Shown here one piece after another: positions 8,174 to 14,143 of a DNA stretch of 27,540 bases (the stretch's first letter is position 1; each line of letters starts with the position of its first letter). The notes under the pieces are model-generated. The model made no database searches and had not been told where the DNA came from. It was given only the letters and a program-made list of their open reading frames with translations. A program made the position numbers and the translations under genes. The DNA lies in IMG/VR virus record IMGVR_UViG_3300023049_000004, positions 1 through 27,540 of that record; one strand, given 5' to 3'. This DNA comes from a virus.

Positions 8174-8205
8174 AAAAAAGCCCCACGTTTTCACATGAGG
8201 CTTTT
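8174..8205 (-). terminator. Strong intrinsic terminator with GAAA tetraloop
   Basis: On the minus strand AAAAGCCTCATGT pairs over 13 consecutive positions (two or three G-T pairs) with ACGTGGGGCTTTT around a GAAA loop, and is followed by a run of six T. It separates the early block and the short ORF at 8235-8303 from the terminase operon. Confidence 0.85.
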
Positions 8206-8234
8206 GCTCGTCTATTCCGAGCCGTCAAGATTGG

Positions 8235-8303
8235 TCACCCCCTTTCAGTTGTCAGTGGGTAGTGATACTCACCGAAAAATTCAAAGAAAAGTTCAAGCTG
8301 CAT
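8235..8303 (-). CDS. 22-codon leader ORF with a true Shine-Dalgarno
   Basis: This short frame starts at the ATG 8303 and ends at TGA 8235-8237. It encodes a hydrophobic/aromatic peptide beginning MQLELFFEFF. It is preceded by GGAAAGGAGA (8311-8320) at normal Shine-Dalgarno spacing, the only convincing one I found in the genome. It is followed 29 nt later by the intrinsic terminator. A TGATATACT promoter (8327-8335) would start the RNA about 15 nt upstream. The arrangement promoter, SD, short ORF, terminator is that of a transcription-attenuation leader or of a small terminated RNA with a peptide. No peptide family is recognised. Confidence 0.5.
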   Translation of the reverse strand: MQLELFFEFFGEYHYPLTTERG

Positions 8304-8326
8304 TTTGCGTTCTCCTTTCCTCTCAC

Positions 8327-8335
8327 AGTATATCA
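8327..8335 (-). promoter_or_regulatory. Extended -10 promoter before the leader ORF
   Basis: The minus strand reads TGATATACT. Its TGA is at the same time the stop codon of the 47-aa gene at 8333-8476. It would give an RNA starting near 8320 that contains the SD and 22-codon ORF and ends at the terminator 8174, about 145 nt long. Confidence 0.5.
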
Positions 8336-8476
8336 CCCCTCGCAGCTGACGCAGGTGCTCTCACTGTTGTTGTGAATGCGAGGCTTTGTTTGAGTCGGCT
8401 CAACCTTGTCAAAAAATGAGTCGAGTGATTCGGTTTCAGTATCGTTCTCGGTCTTTGTTTCAATTTCAGTTTTCAT
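8333..8476 (-). CDS. Small acidic protein with C-terminal CxxC, unknown
   Basis: This 47-aa frame is too short for most gene callers. Residues 1-20 are Thr/Glu-rich and acidic, followed by a short FFDKVEP stretch and a C-terminal CVSC pair. The ATG at 8476 lies exactly 6 nt behind a TGATATACT box (8483-8491), predicting a leaderless mRNA. The stop codon forms part of the next promoter. Function is unknown; a small regulator or host-takeover protein is possible. Confidence 0.5.
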   Translation of the reverse strand: MKTEIETKTENDTETESLDSFFDKVEPTQTKPRIHNNSESTCVSCEG

Positions 8477-8482
8477 GAGTCC

Positions 8483-8491
8483 AGTATATCA
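8483..8491 (-). promoter_or_regulatory. Extended -10 promoter of the 47-aa gene (leaderless)
   Basis: The minus strand reads TGATATACT, then GGACTC and the ATG at 8476. The TGA of the box is also the stop codon of the upstream gene (8489-8491). A 6-nt gap from -10 to ATG places transcription start at the start codon. Confidence 0.5.
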
Positions 8492-8740
8492 CTTTCGTCT
8501 TGAGCGTTGTGCGGGGTTTGTGCGAGCGAGTTCCTCAAGCGTTGTGCGGTCATTCATGTAGTCATTGACCCCTGTCATACGTCGCCTTGCATACTCAGTC
8601 ACAGGCTCGTTTGATTCTTTGAGTGGTTTCGGTTGTGGTTTTGGTCTCGGGGTGTGTGAGGGTACATCATCGCAGTCATTGCAAGTTTTCCATGAGGGCA
8701 CAATGAGAGTTCGACCGCATTTTCGGCATGTTGATTTCAT
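8489..8740 (-). CDS. Small zinc-ribbon protein
   Basis: The protein has 83 aa from the ATG at 8740, ten bases behind the preceding stop and preceded by the G-free ACAACACT. Two CxxC pairs (CRKCG and CNDCD, residues 5-22) form a probable zinc ribbon. A Pro/Lys linker and a basic, Arg-rich C-terminus that may bind nucleic acid follow. The family is not recognised. The longer in-frame extension upstream overlaps the previous gene and is rejected. Confidence 0.7.
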   Translation of the reverse strand: MKSTCRKCGRTLIVPSWKTCNDCDDVPSHTPRPKPQPKPLKESNEPVTEYARRRMTGVNDYMNDRTTLEELARTNPAQRSRRK

Positions 8741-8750
8741 AGTGTTGTGA

Positions 8751-9140
8751 TTAGACTTTGAGCAAGATGCGGTATGCGTCACGGCATTGCTCGACAGTAA
8801 AGTCACCGAAGTGACATTGTGCTCGAGTGATGTTCATCTCACGAGAGAGCCAACAGTATGCCGACTCTTTGAGATGCTTGTCGCATTTCCACACACCCAT
8901 GAGGCATTTGTTGATGAATAGTTTCTTTGTCAATTTGCGAGCTTTTCTCATATGAGCGTTTGCCATTTGCCCGAGTGGTTTTCGAGTGTTGTTGTGGCAA
9001 CCGACGTATGCGTCACACTTTCGGCATAGCCATATCATGTGAGCTTTTTCATTGTATATTCTACCATATATCGCCTCATGAGAGACCCATTCAGCAGGTG
9101 AGTTGCAGAAAGGGCAGTCGATGTGAATGTTCTTGCTCAT
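8751..9140 (-). CDS. DUF3268-like zinc-finger protein
   Basis: The protein has 129 aa. The N-terminal CPFC (9-12) pairs with CRKC (39-42), followed by DAYVGCHNNTRKPLG, which is the hallmark pattern of the phage and plasmid DUF3268 zinc-finger domain as I remember it. The C-terminal half carries the expected WLSREMNI and CHFGDF segments. Its role is unknown; such genes sit among phage replication and recombination genes, as here. Its ATG overlaps the preceding TGA (ATGA), so translation is coupled. Confidence 0.75.
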   Translation of the reverse strand: MSKNIHIDCPFCNSPAEWVSHEAIYGRIYNEKAHMIWLCRKCDAYVGCHNNTRKPLGQMANAHMRKARKLTKKLFINKCLMGVWKCDKHLKESAYCWLSREMNITRAQCHFGDFTVEQCRDAYRILLKV

Positions 9141-9700
9141 GATAGTCGCTTTAGGATTTCAGCATCTTGCATACCCTCAGCCATTTGACCGATTTGAATT
9201 TGCCGTCGCATTTCCTCTCGTTGCTCAGCCGCTGATTTTTCTTTCTCTTTGCCGATGCGTAGGTCTGACTCGTCGGTCTCACCTTTGAAAAACAGGTCAT
9301 GTTTTTGCACGAATGCGTTGATTGCGATTTGTTGAATTTTCTTGAGTTCTTTTTTGTATAGTGGCACAAGCACGTCGATTGCATGAGTCACCTCGAGATG
9401 CTCTGAGTCAGTGAGGTCAGTGATGAGAATCTTGAATCGCTTGTTGATGAGCACTTTGTCATTGCCACCGTATCGCAGCATGATTTGATGCAAGATGTCC
9501 TGATTGATGCTTTTGTACGAATACTCACGTTGAGTGCGTTTCGTTTTCTGATTCATCACCTCATCAATGTCGATGTTGTGTTTTTTGCAAAGATTCTCGA
9601 GCACTCTTTGTGCAGCATCAGATTCGTGACCGAGATTCGCCTCAATTTTGTTGATGAGAGCTTTGATGATTCTCTCGTGCCGTTCATCATTTTTTGCCAT
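9137..9700 (-). CDS. DUF2786-like protein, unknown role
   Basis: The protein has 187 aa. The first 50 residues have the pattern of the DUF2786 domain: ERHERIIKALINKI, then ESDAAQRVLENLCKKHNID. This domain is found in phage and bacterial proteins of unknown function. The middle is mixed alpha/beta, and the end (150-187) is a charged, probably coiled helix. The start overlaps the preceding stop by 14 nt and the stop overlaps the next ATG, so the gene belongs to a coupled set of four. No catalytic residues can be assigned. Confidence 0.65.
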   Translation of the reverse strand: MAKNDERHERIIKALINKIEANLGHESDAAQRVLENLCKKHNIDIDEVMNQKTKRTQREYSYKSINQDILHQIMLRYGGNDKVLINKRFKILITDLTDSEHLEVTHAIDVLVPLYKKELKKIQQIAINAFVQKHDLFFKGETDESDLRIGKEKEKSAAEQREEMRRQIQIGQMAEGMQDAEILKRLS

Positions 9701-10130
9701 AGCTCATTTTTTCAGTTAGTGCAGCAAGCCCCTCGATTGGTTTGCCTGCGGGTGCTGATAATTGAGGAATGTCGACACCTTTGCCGAGCATTTGCTGCTG
9801 ATTGTTTTCAACGAGGTATGTCACTCGCTTTTGAATGAGACCTTGCACGCCTTGATAGTGCTTGAGTACCCCCTCACGCTCAGCGTGATTGCGGTCATCG
9901 GGGTCAGACCCGAACACATAGTCATCATTGAACCCGAGGTGCTTGCCATAGTGAGGCAGTATGTCGAGAATTTGAGAGCCTTTGAGTGGTCGACCGTTGA
10001 TGATTGTTTTCCCGTCGAATAAAAAGACAAAATACGCTTTCTCAACCTCGAGCTCATCAGCGATGATGTACTCGTGCGGTTTGTAGCCGATTTTGACCTT
10101 GAAAAAATGTTTGTTTGGTGTGTTGTTCAT
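9687..10130 (-). CDS. Conserved-looking phage protein, unknown
   Basis: The protein has 147 aa. The first 100 residues look like a compact alpha/beta domain with strands around residues 8-20 and 32-45 and the motif GRPLKGSQILDILPHYGKH. This recalls hypothetical proteins next to phage replication genes, but I cannot name a family. The C-terminus is Gln/Pro-rich. It follows the replisome-organiser gene by 11 bp and its ATG is preceded by CCAACACC without a Shine-Dalgarno sequence. A role in replication is inferred from position only. Confidence 0.6.
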   Translation of the reverse strand: MNNTPNKHFFKVKIGYKPHEYIIADELEVEKAYFVFLFDGKTIINGRPLKGSQILDILPHYGKHLGFNDDYVFGSDPDDRNHAEREGVLKHYQGVQGLIQKRVTYLVENNQQQMLGKGVDIPQLSAPAGKPIEGLAALTEKMSYGKK

Positions 10131-10141
10131 GGTGTTGGTTT

Positions 10142-10927
10142 TTAGAGAATCACGTTTGACGTTTTGTCAGCGTGTTCATTTTTTTTGCGAATAAATGCGT
10201 TGCTCAGTGCGTCCCATTTGTCAGCGAGTTGAGTCGGGGTTGTGATTTGTGGGAAGTACGGCAGCAAGTTTGATTTCGGCAGTAGTGTGATGACTTTCAT
10301 CACTTGCTCAAAGGTGTGAGTCTTGATGAGGTGCTCAACCGACGAGCGTTGAGTCTTGTTTGCATACCACCGAGTGTTTGATGAGTTGACGACAACGAAT
10401 GCGTCAATCACGTCTACAATTTGCTGATTCTTTTTTTTTGATTCATTAGTCTCGACCGCATCGTCAGATGCAGGGTTTTTCTCCTCTCCTCTACTCTCCT
10501 CTACTCTACTCTGAGCGTCCGAGCTGGAGACATTTTGGAGACATTTTGGAGACATTTGTTTTGAGCCTTTGATTGCAACGGTTTTTTCGGTGTATGCTTT
10601 GTTTTCCTTTACATCAAGAGTCTTTTTTTCATCGGTGTACACAGTTGCTTGATAGCGGTCTGTTTTGATTCTGTTGTTGTTGATATGCCAGTGTTTGATG
10701 ACACAGACACCTGACTCAAAAGGCATGATGAATCGTTTTGCGATGAGCAATTTGAGGTCATCGTCTGCTGCATTTATCATTTTTGCGATTCTTTTCGGTG
10801 ATGCCACGAACCCGTCATCGTCTGCTCTCATACCGAGATGAAAGTACAAACATTGTGTCGAGTTCGGCATGTCGATGAAAGCATCGCTGTCAATGATTTT
10901 CATGCTGAACATTCTTTTTTGTGCCAT
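10142..10927 (-). CDS. Replisome organiser / replication initiation protein (DnaD-like)
   Basis: The protein has 261 aa. Residues 1-100 match the N-terminal winged-helix domain of phage replisome organisers: MFSMKIIDSDAF, then LYFHLGMRADDDGFV and later GVCVIKHWHINNNRIKTDRY. This domain binds the origin. A Ser/Glu/Lys-rich linker (115-165) leads to a helical C-terminal domain (170-240). That domain is expected to recruit a host helicase or loader, as no phage helicase or polymerase is encoded. The ATG is preceded by AACACACC and an unusual 120-nt structured leader with its own promoter at 11051-11059, which may include the origin or an autoregulatory site. Confidence 0.8.
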   Translation of the reverse strand: MAQKRMFSMKIIDSDAFIDMPNSTQCLYFHLGMRADDDGFVASPKRIAKMINAADDDLKLLIAKRFIMPFESGVCVIKHWHINNNRIKTDRYQATVYTDEKKTLDVKENKAYTEKTVAIKGSKQMSPKCLQNVSSSDAQSRVEESRGEEKNPASDDAVETNESKKKNQQIVDVIDAFVVVNSSNTRWYANKTQRSSVEHLIKTHTFEQVMKVITLLPKSNLLPYFPQITTPTQLADKWDALSNAFIRKKNEHADKTSNVIL

Positions 10928-10981
10928 TGATTTTTTGGTGTGTTAGTAGGCTGATAATGTGCAGGCTCGAGTATCGTCTCA

Positions 10982-11050
10982 TTGAGTGAGTCATCACCCC
11001 TTGCAAGTGTGATGAGTCACTCGACGAGTGCAAGGGTCGAGCGTCCCTTG
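10982..11050 (-). promoter_or_regulatory. Structured leader with overlapping inverted repeats and possible pseudoknot
   Basis: Three main inverted repeats overlap. IR-A: GAGTGAGTCATCAC (10984-10997) with GTGATGAGTCACTC (11009-11022), 13 of 14 pairs. IR-B: CCCTTGCA (10998-11005), inside the loop of A, with TGCAAGGG (11029-11036) outside A, which makes an H-type pseudoknot possible. IR-C: CAAGGG (11031-11036) with CCCTTG (11045-11050) next to the -10 box. B and C use the same arm and exclude each other. The element fills the region between promoter and replisome-organiser gene. It could be a riboregulator, repressor operator or replication origin. Confidence 0.6.
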
Positions 11051-11059
11051 ATTATATCA
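11051..11059 (-). promoter_or_regulatory. Extended -10 promoter of the replication operon
   Basis: The minus strand reads TGATATAAT, preceded by AAATCATT two bases upstream, the same element as at other promoters. A perfect dyad GATTTT-CAC-AAAATC (11065-11079) covers the -35 area and another dyad (CAAGGG/CCCTTG, 11031-11050) covers the start site, so repression or activation at both sides is plausible. Confidence 0.55.
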
Positions 11060-11077
11060 TGAATGATTTTGTGAAAA

Positions 11078-11482
11078 TCACTCGGGCTCAATCAGCTGTG
11101 CATTTCCTGTGAATATCTCAACGATGCAATGTGCGTCCTCATCTTTTTCGCATTTTCGACAGCCCTGCATTGTGTATTTCACATACTGATTTGAGTCGTC
11201 GGGCATGAGTCCTGCGTGCACGAACCCGTCCTCAATCATCTTGACCATTGCTGAGAGATTCGATGAGTCGAGCAGATTGCCTTTGAGAGCGAATGTGTAT
11301 TTGATAATGACAGGGAATTCGGCAACCTCGAATGTGATGTCATCGACAGCCTCTCGAGCAGCCCAGTAGTACGACTCGTGCAACGGTGAACGTGATTTAT
11401 AGTGCATTCGATAGTACGCATTTGTGCTCACCTTTTCATGAATGATGACCTTGATGTGGTCGTCGTTTATTTCCTCAATCAT
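11078..11482 (-). CDS. rusA: RusA-type Holliday junction resolvase
   Basis: The protein has 134 aa. The C-terminal two thirds match RusA: KGNLLDSSNLSAMVKMIEDG followed by LMPDDSNQYV. The acidic residues expected for metal binding are visible at Asp72, Asp85 and Asp95/96. RusA dimers resolve branched DNA from recombination or replication and can trim DNA before packaging. A small Cys pair (CRKC, 108-111) near the end is an added feature. It is coupled to the gene upstream through an ATGA overlap and ends the first early operon. Confidence 0.8.
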   Translation of the reverse strand: MIEEINDDHIKVIIHEKVSTNAYYRMHYKSRSPLHESYYWAAREAVDDITFEVAEFPVIIKYTFALKGNLLDSSNLSAMVKMIEDGFVHAGLMPDDSNQYVKYTMQGCRKCEKDEDAHCIVEIFTGNAQLIEPE

Positions 11483-12093
11483 AAGCCGAGCTCTTTGCGA
11501 GTTTTATTGTACAGCGTCTCAAGACTCGGGAATGGTACATGAATGCCTGCAAGAGCAACGTGTCGATTGAAAATGTCGAATACCTCGTTGATTTCCTGAG
11601 TGGTGAGGTCATTCGTTGATTCTTTTCCTGTGTGCTCAAGTTGAGCTGCACGCCATATCTCTTTGACATGCTTTGAGTTGACAGGTACATCAATCGTCGG
11701 GAATTCCTCAAGCAGTTTCATGAGACCGTACCCTGCAGCGTCGTATTCTTTTGCGACGAATGTGAAAAGCAAGTGCATTGATTTTCGCTGTTGGTCTGAG
11801 GTTGTTGATTTTTGATTTTCAGTCTCGTCGAGTGGTGTACCGATGTGACGACCGCACTCACTGCACTCGTGTCGATGTTCCCAGTCGTTGTTTGAGTTGA
11901 TTTTTGCTTTGCAGCAGTCTGAGAGTTGTATTGTCATAGTTGGTTTTTGTTTGCATGAATAGCATTCTTTTGCGGGCACTTTCGGCAGCTCGCAGATGCT
12001 GTGCTGATATTTTGTCGTTTTCTTTTTCTCGTCAGTGAGTATCTCAATCGAAAAACATCGTTTGCATTGAGAGAGAATTTCACCCTGCATCAT
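11479..12093 (-). CDS. Zinc-finger protein with a phage-specific helical domain, unknown
   Basis: The protein has 204 aa. The N-terminal 85 residues carry several CxxC pairs (CKRC, CYSC, CCKA, CSEC), suggesting two zinc-binding sites. The C-terminal 100 residues have the pattern HLLFTFVAKEYDAAGYGL, then EIWRAAQLEHTGKEST, and the ending HVPFPS. From memory this recalls a widespread uncharacterised family next to phage recombination genes; I cannot check that here. Its start codon overlaps the preceding TGA and its stop overlaps the resolvase start, so it may act with RusA in recombination. Confidence 0.7.
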   Translation of the reverse strand: MMQGEILSQCKRCFSIEILTDEKKKTTKYQHSICELPKVPAKECYSCKQKPTMTIQLSDCCKAKINSNNDWEHRHECSECGRHIGTPLDETENQKSTTSDQQRKSMHLLFTFVAKEYDAAGYGLMKLLEEFPTIDVPVNSKHVKEIWRAAQLEHTGKESTNDLTTQEINEVFDIFNRHVALAGIHVPFPSLETLYNKTRKELGL

Positions 12094-12554
12094 CGGTTGA
12101 ATTCAGATGCCCTCACGACCCGACCTGACTCGATTGTGTACCCGAGACCTTGCCAGTATGGTGCATCTTTGCCGAGTAATTTTTTGAGAGTAGTCTTGCC
12201 CTCAGATTCAATGTGACCGAGCGTTTTCTTTGTTGCTTTTTCGACAGCAACGACTTTCCATATCTCAGCACCGTTGAGGAATTCAACCCCCTTGCGAGTG
12301 AGCACCCAGTTGCCGTGTTCTTTGTGCTTTGCGACGAGACCGTGGTCACCGAGCACTGTCATGTTGACCCGTTGAGGCAGTGTGAACAGACCTTGCTTGA
12401 ATAGTTCTTTGTCGGGGTGCACTACATTCACGCCTTTTTTCTCGATAAATTCTGAGATGATGACAAGCATCGTGGCATATCCTTTTGACAGCACAGCGGG
12501 TTTGTAGAGTCTTTGCGAGCAGCACTCGCAGCGTTCGTCGATTTTGTTTGACAT
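12090..12554 (-). CDS. Zinc-ribbon / winged-helix-like protein
   Basis: The protein has 154 aa. The N-terminal CECC cluster (9-12) is followed by a winged-helix-like region near residues 30-95 with the wing segment WVLTRKGVEFL. The C-terminal part (105-150) is a small mixed domain. This suggests DNA binding, possibly transcription control of the early genes, but no family is recognised. The ATG follows CAACACACACC and a very strong hairpin at 12576-12618. The stop overlaps the next gene as ATGA. Confidence 0.65.
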   Translation of the reverse strand: MSNKIDERCECCSQRLYKPAVLSKGYATMLVIISEFIEKKGVNVVHPDKELFKQGLFTLPQRVNMTVLGDHGLVAKHKEHGNWVLTRKGVEFLNGAEIWKVVAVEKATKKTLGHIESEGKTTLKKLLGKDAPYWQGLGYTIESGRVVRASEFNR

Positions 12555-12575
12555 GGTGTGTGTTGGTTATGCTCA

Positions 12576-12618
12576 AGGGCTGTGAGAGAGTCGCTGAGAG
12601 TGACCCTTTCACAGCCCT
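12576..12618 (-). other. Long near-perfect hairpin between two early genes
   Basis: AGGGCTGTGAGAG (12576-12588) pairs with CTTTCACAGCCCT (12606-12618) and, after one mismatch, GTCGCT (12590-12595) pairs with AGTGAC (12599-12604) around a 3-base loop. This makes 19 base pairs in 43 nt. There is no T run behind it on either strand, so a simple terminator is unlikely. RNA processing, mRNA stabilisation, attenuation or a DNA-level cruciform are possible. Confidence 0.75.
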
Positions 12619-12635
12619 CGAGCTGTGATTGATAA

Positions 12636-12917
12636 CTACTTGAGCCCGAGCTCAGCTTTGATTGCTTTCACGTCAGCGATGAGGTTGACGAGAATTTCAG
12701 ACCGCAACCCGTCAGTCAATATGCCGATGTAGTTTGCGATGATGAGAATGTTCTCAGCGTCGAGCTTGTTGTACGTCTGAGGTGAGTTCGGGAATGCGAA
12801 CCGCACCTCACCTTTTGCCCCCTTTTTTGGTTTTTTAGTTTTGGGGTCGATTGGTGCGTCAAGTTTGATTTCTTTGAGGTCTTTGATTGTGAATTCCTTT
12901 TTTGTTTTGGTTGCCAT
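12636..12917 (-). CDS. Small lysine-rich protein, unknown
   Basis: The protein has 93 aa. The first 45 residues are strongly basic (KKEFTIKDLKEIKL, PKTKKPKKGAKGE) and the second half is helical and hydrophobic-patterned. No family is recognised; DNA or RNA binding is suggested by charge only. The ATG is preceded by CAATCAACACA, part of the recurrent non-SD start context. It lies between the small membrane peptide and the hairpin at 12576-12618. Confidence 0.6.
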   Translation of the reverse strand: MATKTKKEFTIKDLKEIKLDAPIDPKTKKPKKGAKGEVRFAFPNSPQTYNKLDAENILIIANYIGILTDGLRSEILVNLIADVKAIKAELGLK

Positions 12918-12929
12918 TGTGTTGATTGA

Positions 12930-13025
12930 TTAGTCTTTGAATAAAAGGTGCAAGATGACCCACCCTGCGACCCATTTCCACGATGCCCCCGTGACGAGAG
13001 CGATGAGAGCGATGAGAGCAAACAT
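12930..13025 (-). CDS. 31-aa hydrophobic membrane peptide
   Basis: The frame starts at the ATG 13025, one base behind the preceding stop, and encodes one almost entirely hydrophobic helix ending in KD. A longer frame from 13136 exists but would run inside the upstream gene. The tight spacing and the membrane composition support a real small gene. Such peptides may act as toxins, lysis modulators or membrane anchors; no family is recognised. Confidence 0.5.
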   Translation of the reverse strand: MFALIALIALVTGASWKWVAGWVILHLLFKD

Positions 13026-13026
13026 A

Positions 13027-13245
13027 CTACTGTTTTGAGTGATACTCGTCGGCACACTTTTGACAAAATTTCGACCCGTTTCGCTTTTCACCCTCACAGC
13101 CTGAGAGTTTGATTTCGATGATTTGGTATGACTCACCGTCGTCAGACATTTTCACCTCTGAGCTTTGATACGCTGCATTTACACAGCACTTTTTGCTGAT
13201 TTGCTGAGCAATTCGCATCTTGATGTCGATTTCAGAAAGTTTCAT
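13027..13245 (-). CDS. Small protein with four-Cys zinc site
   Basis: The protein has 72 aa. A helical N-terminus (1-16) is followed by a CC pair (20-21), then CEGEKRNGSKFCQKC, which looks like a zinc knuckle near the C-terminus. The ATG follows the SSB-like stop by two bases. No family is recognised. It is one of at least five small Cys-rich proteins in this early block and may bind DNA, RNA or a host protein. Confidence 0.6.
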   Translation of the reverse strand: MKLSEIDIKMRIAQQISKKCCVNAAYQSSEVKMSDDGESYQIIEIKLSGCEGEKRNGSKFCQKCADEYHSKQ

Positions 13246-13247
13246 GA

Positions 13248-13550
13248 TTAGAATGGTATGTCCTCGGGGTTGATTTCCTCTTGAGGGTACTCGGGCATGA
13301 CACTCGCTGAGTTGTTTTGTGCAGCAGGTGCAGAATTGTTTTGCTGACCGCCCCCGTTGTTATTTGTTTTTTGTTCAGCCTCGAATACTGAGAATGTGAC
13401 GTTGTTGTCATTCATCTCGATGATTCGACTGACTGAGCCGTCCTCTTTGTGGAATTCGGTCATTGTGCCGACGTTCGCCCAGAATGTTTTTTCCTCATTG
13501 TTTGAGGTGTACTTTTTTGGGTTGACGATGTTGAATCTTTTGACTTGCAT
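13248..13550 (-). CDS. Single-stranded DNA-binding protein-like
   Basis: The protein has 100 aa. It ends in the acidic tip EINPEDIPF, the signature of SSB C-termini that dock replication and recombination partners. Before this comes an Asn/Gln/Gly-rich flexible linker (60-90) and a short N-terminal beta domain with FWANVGTMTEF. It is shorter than bacterial SSB (about 170 aa), so the OB fold is compact or divergent. It sits between the exonuclease/annealing genes and the replisome organiser, which fits a role in recombination and replication. The start is preceded by ACACATC and no Shine-Dalgarno sequence. Confidence 0.75.
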   Translation of the reverse strand: MQVKRFNIVNPKKYTSNNEEKTFWANVGTMTEFHKEDGSVSRIIEMNDNNVTFSVFEAEQKTNNNGGGQQNNSAPAAQNNSASVMPEYPQEEINPEDIPF

Positions 13551-13565
13551 GATGTGTTTTGTTGG

Positions 13566-13778
13566 TTATGCGATTGCTCGCTTGAAGTGATAAATAATTG
13601 AGGCAGTTGTTCCACCCCATGAGACCCCTGTGTTCCCGCTGATTGGCACGACTGCGACGAGTTCCCACCCGTGTGCACCGTGACTGTTCAGCATCGCCTC
13701 AGTTGCCTCTTTGTCAATTGAGCGACCTGTGAGACCCTTTTTCATTTTCGGGGTCTCAGTCATGTATTCGTATTGCAT
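13566..13778 (-). CDS. DUF4177-like small protein
   Basis: The protein has 70 aa from the ATG at 13778, two bases behind the preceding stop; an upstream in-frame ATG (13808) would overlap the previous gene. The pattern MQYEYMTE, then NSHGAHGWELVAVVP and the final IIYHFKR, is that of the DUF4177 family. That is a small beta-rich domain of unknown function common in bacteria and phages. Confidence 0.75.
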   Translation of the reverse strand: MQYEYMTETPKMKKGLTGRSIDKEATEAMLNSHGAHGWELVAVVPISGNTGVSWGGTTASIIYHFKRAIA

Positions 13779-13780
13779 GA

Positions 13781-14116
13781 CTATTTTTTTGAACCGTGAA
13801 TCGGGCACTCGTCATTTTCACAATCATGATTCGCACGGTCAAGAATTGAGCCGAGCATGTCATCAAGTGATGATGAGCGTTCAGCGAATGTGCTGACGAA
13901 TTTTGCTTTGTTGTATTCGACACAGACGAGCAGGTTGCCGATTTCACCGACGTTTACACTTTTTACTGTGTACCCCTTGTGGTCACCGACGAGCACTGAT
14001 GCTTGCATTGCGAGTGAATGGTCACCGTGCTCATTTTGATATTCTTTGATGAGGTCATGCACGTCTGACAATGCTTTGAGGATTGTTGCGAGTTCTTTTT
14101 TTTGTTCTTTTTTCAT
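13781..14116 (-). CDS. Hypothetical protein with C-terminal Cys/His motif
   Basis: The protein has 111 aa. It has a basic helical start (MKKEQKKELATILKALSDV), a mixed middle with a strand pair LLVCVEYNKAKFV, and a C-terminal CENDECPIHG that could bind zinc. No family is recognised. The ATG is directly preceded by AAACACACC, a clear example of the non-SD start context of this phage. Confidence 0.65.
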   Translation of the reverse strand: MKKEQKKELATILKALSDVHDLIKEYQNEHGDHSLAMQASVLVGDHKGYTVKSVNVGEIGNLLVCVEYNKAKFVSTFAERSSSLDDMLGSILDRANHDCENDECPIHGSKK

Positions 14117-14143
14117 GGTGTGTTTTTTGAATTAGTCTGATTA

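Noticed and set aside
8153-8220. TTG-initiated ORF of about 28 codons behind GGGGGTGACC, reading through the terminator
   Set aside because: It encodes the terminator stem itself, starts at TTG and has no recognisable content; the purine box may be chance. Left as part of the leader region.
8048-8419. Plus-strand ORF of 123 codons over the early/late border
   Set aside because: It runs antisense through the terminase start, the terminator and the leader ORF, and has no start context or domain.
9137-12093. Recoded TGA (code 25 or code 4), considered because of the CPR-like traits
   Set aside because: TGA ends genes in clean ATGA overlaps at 9137, 11479, 12090, 17378, 24669 and 25046, and translated proteins are full-length with the standard code.
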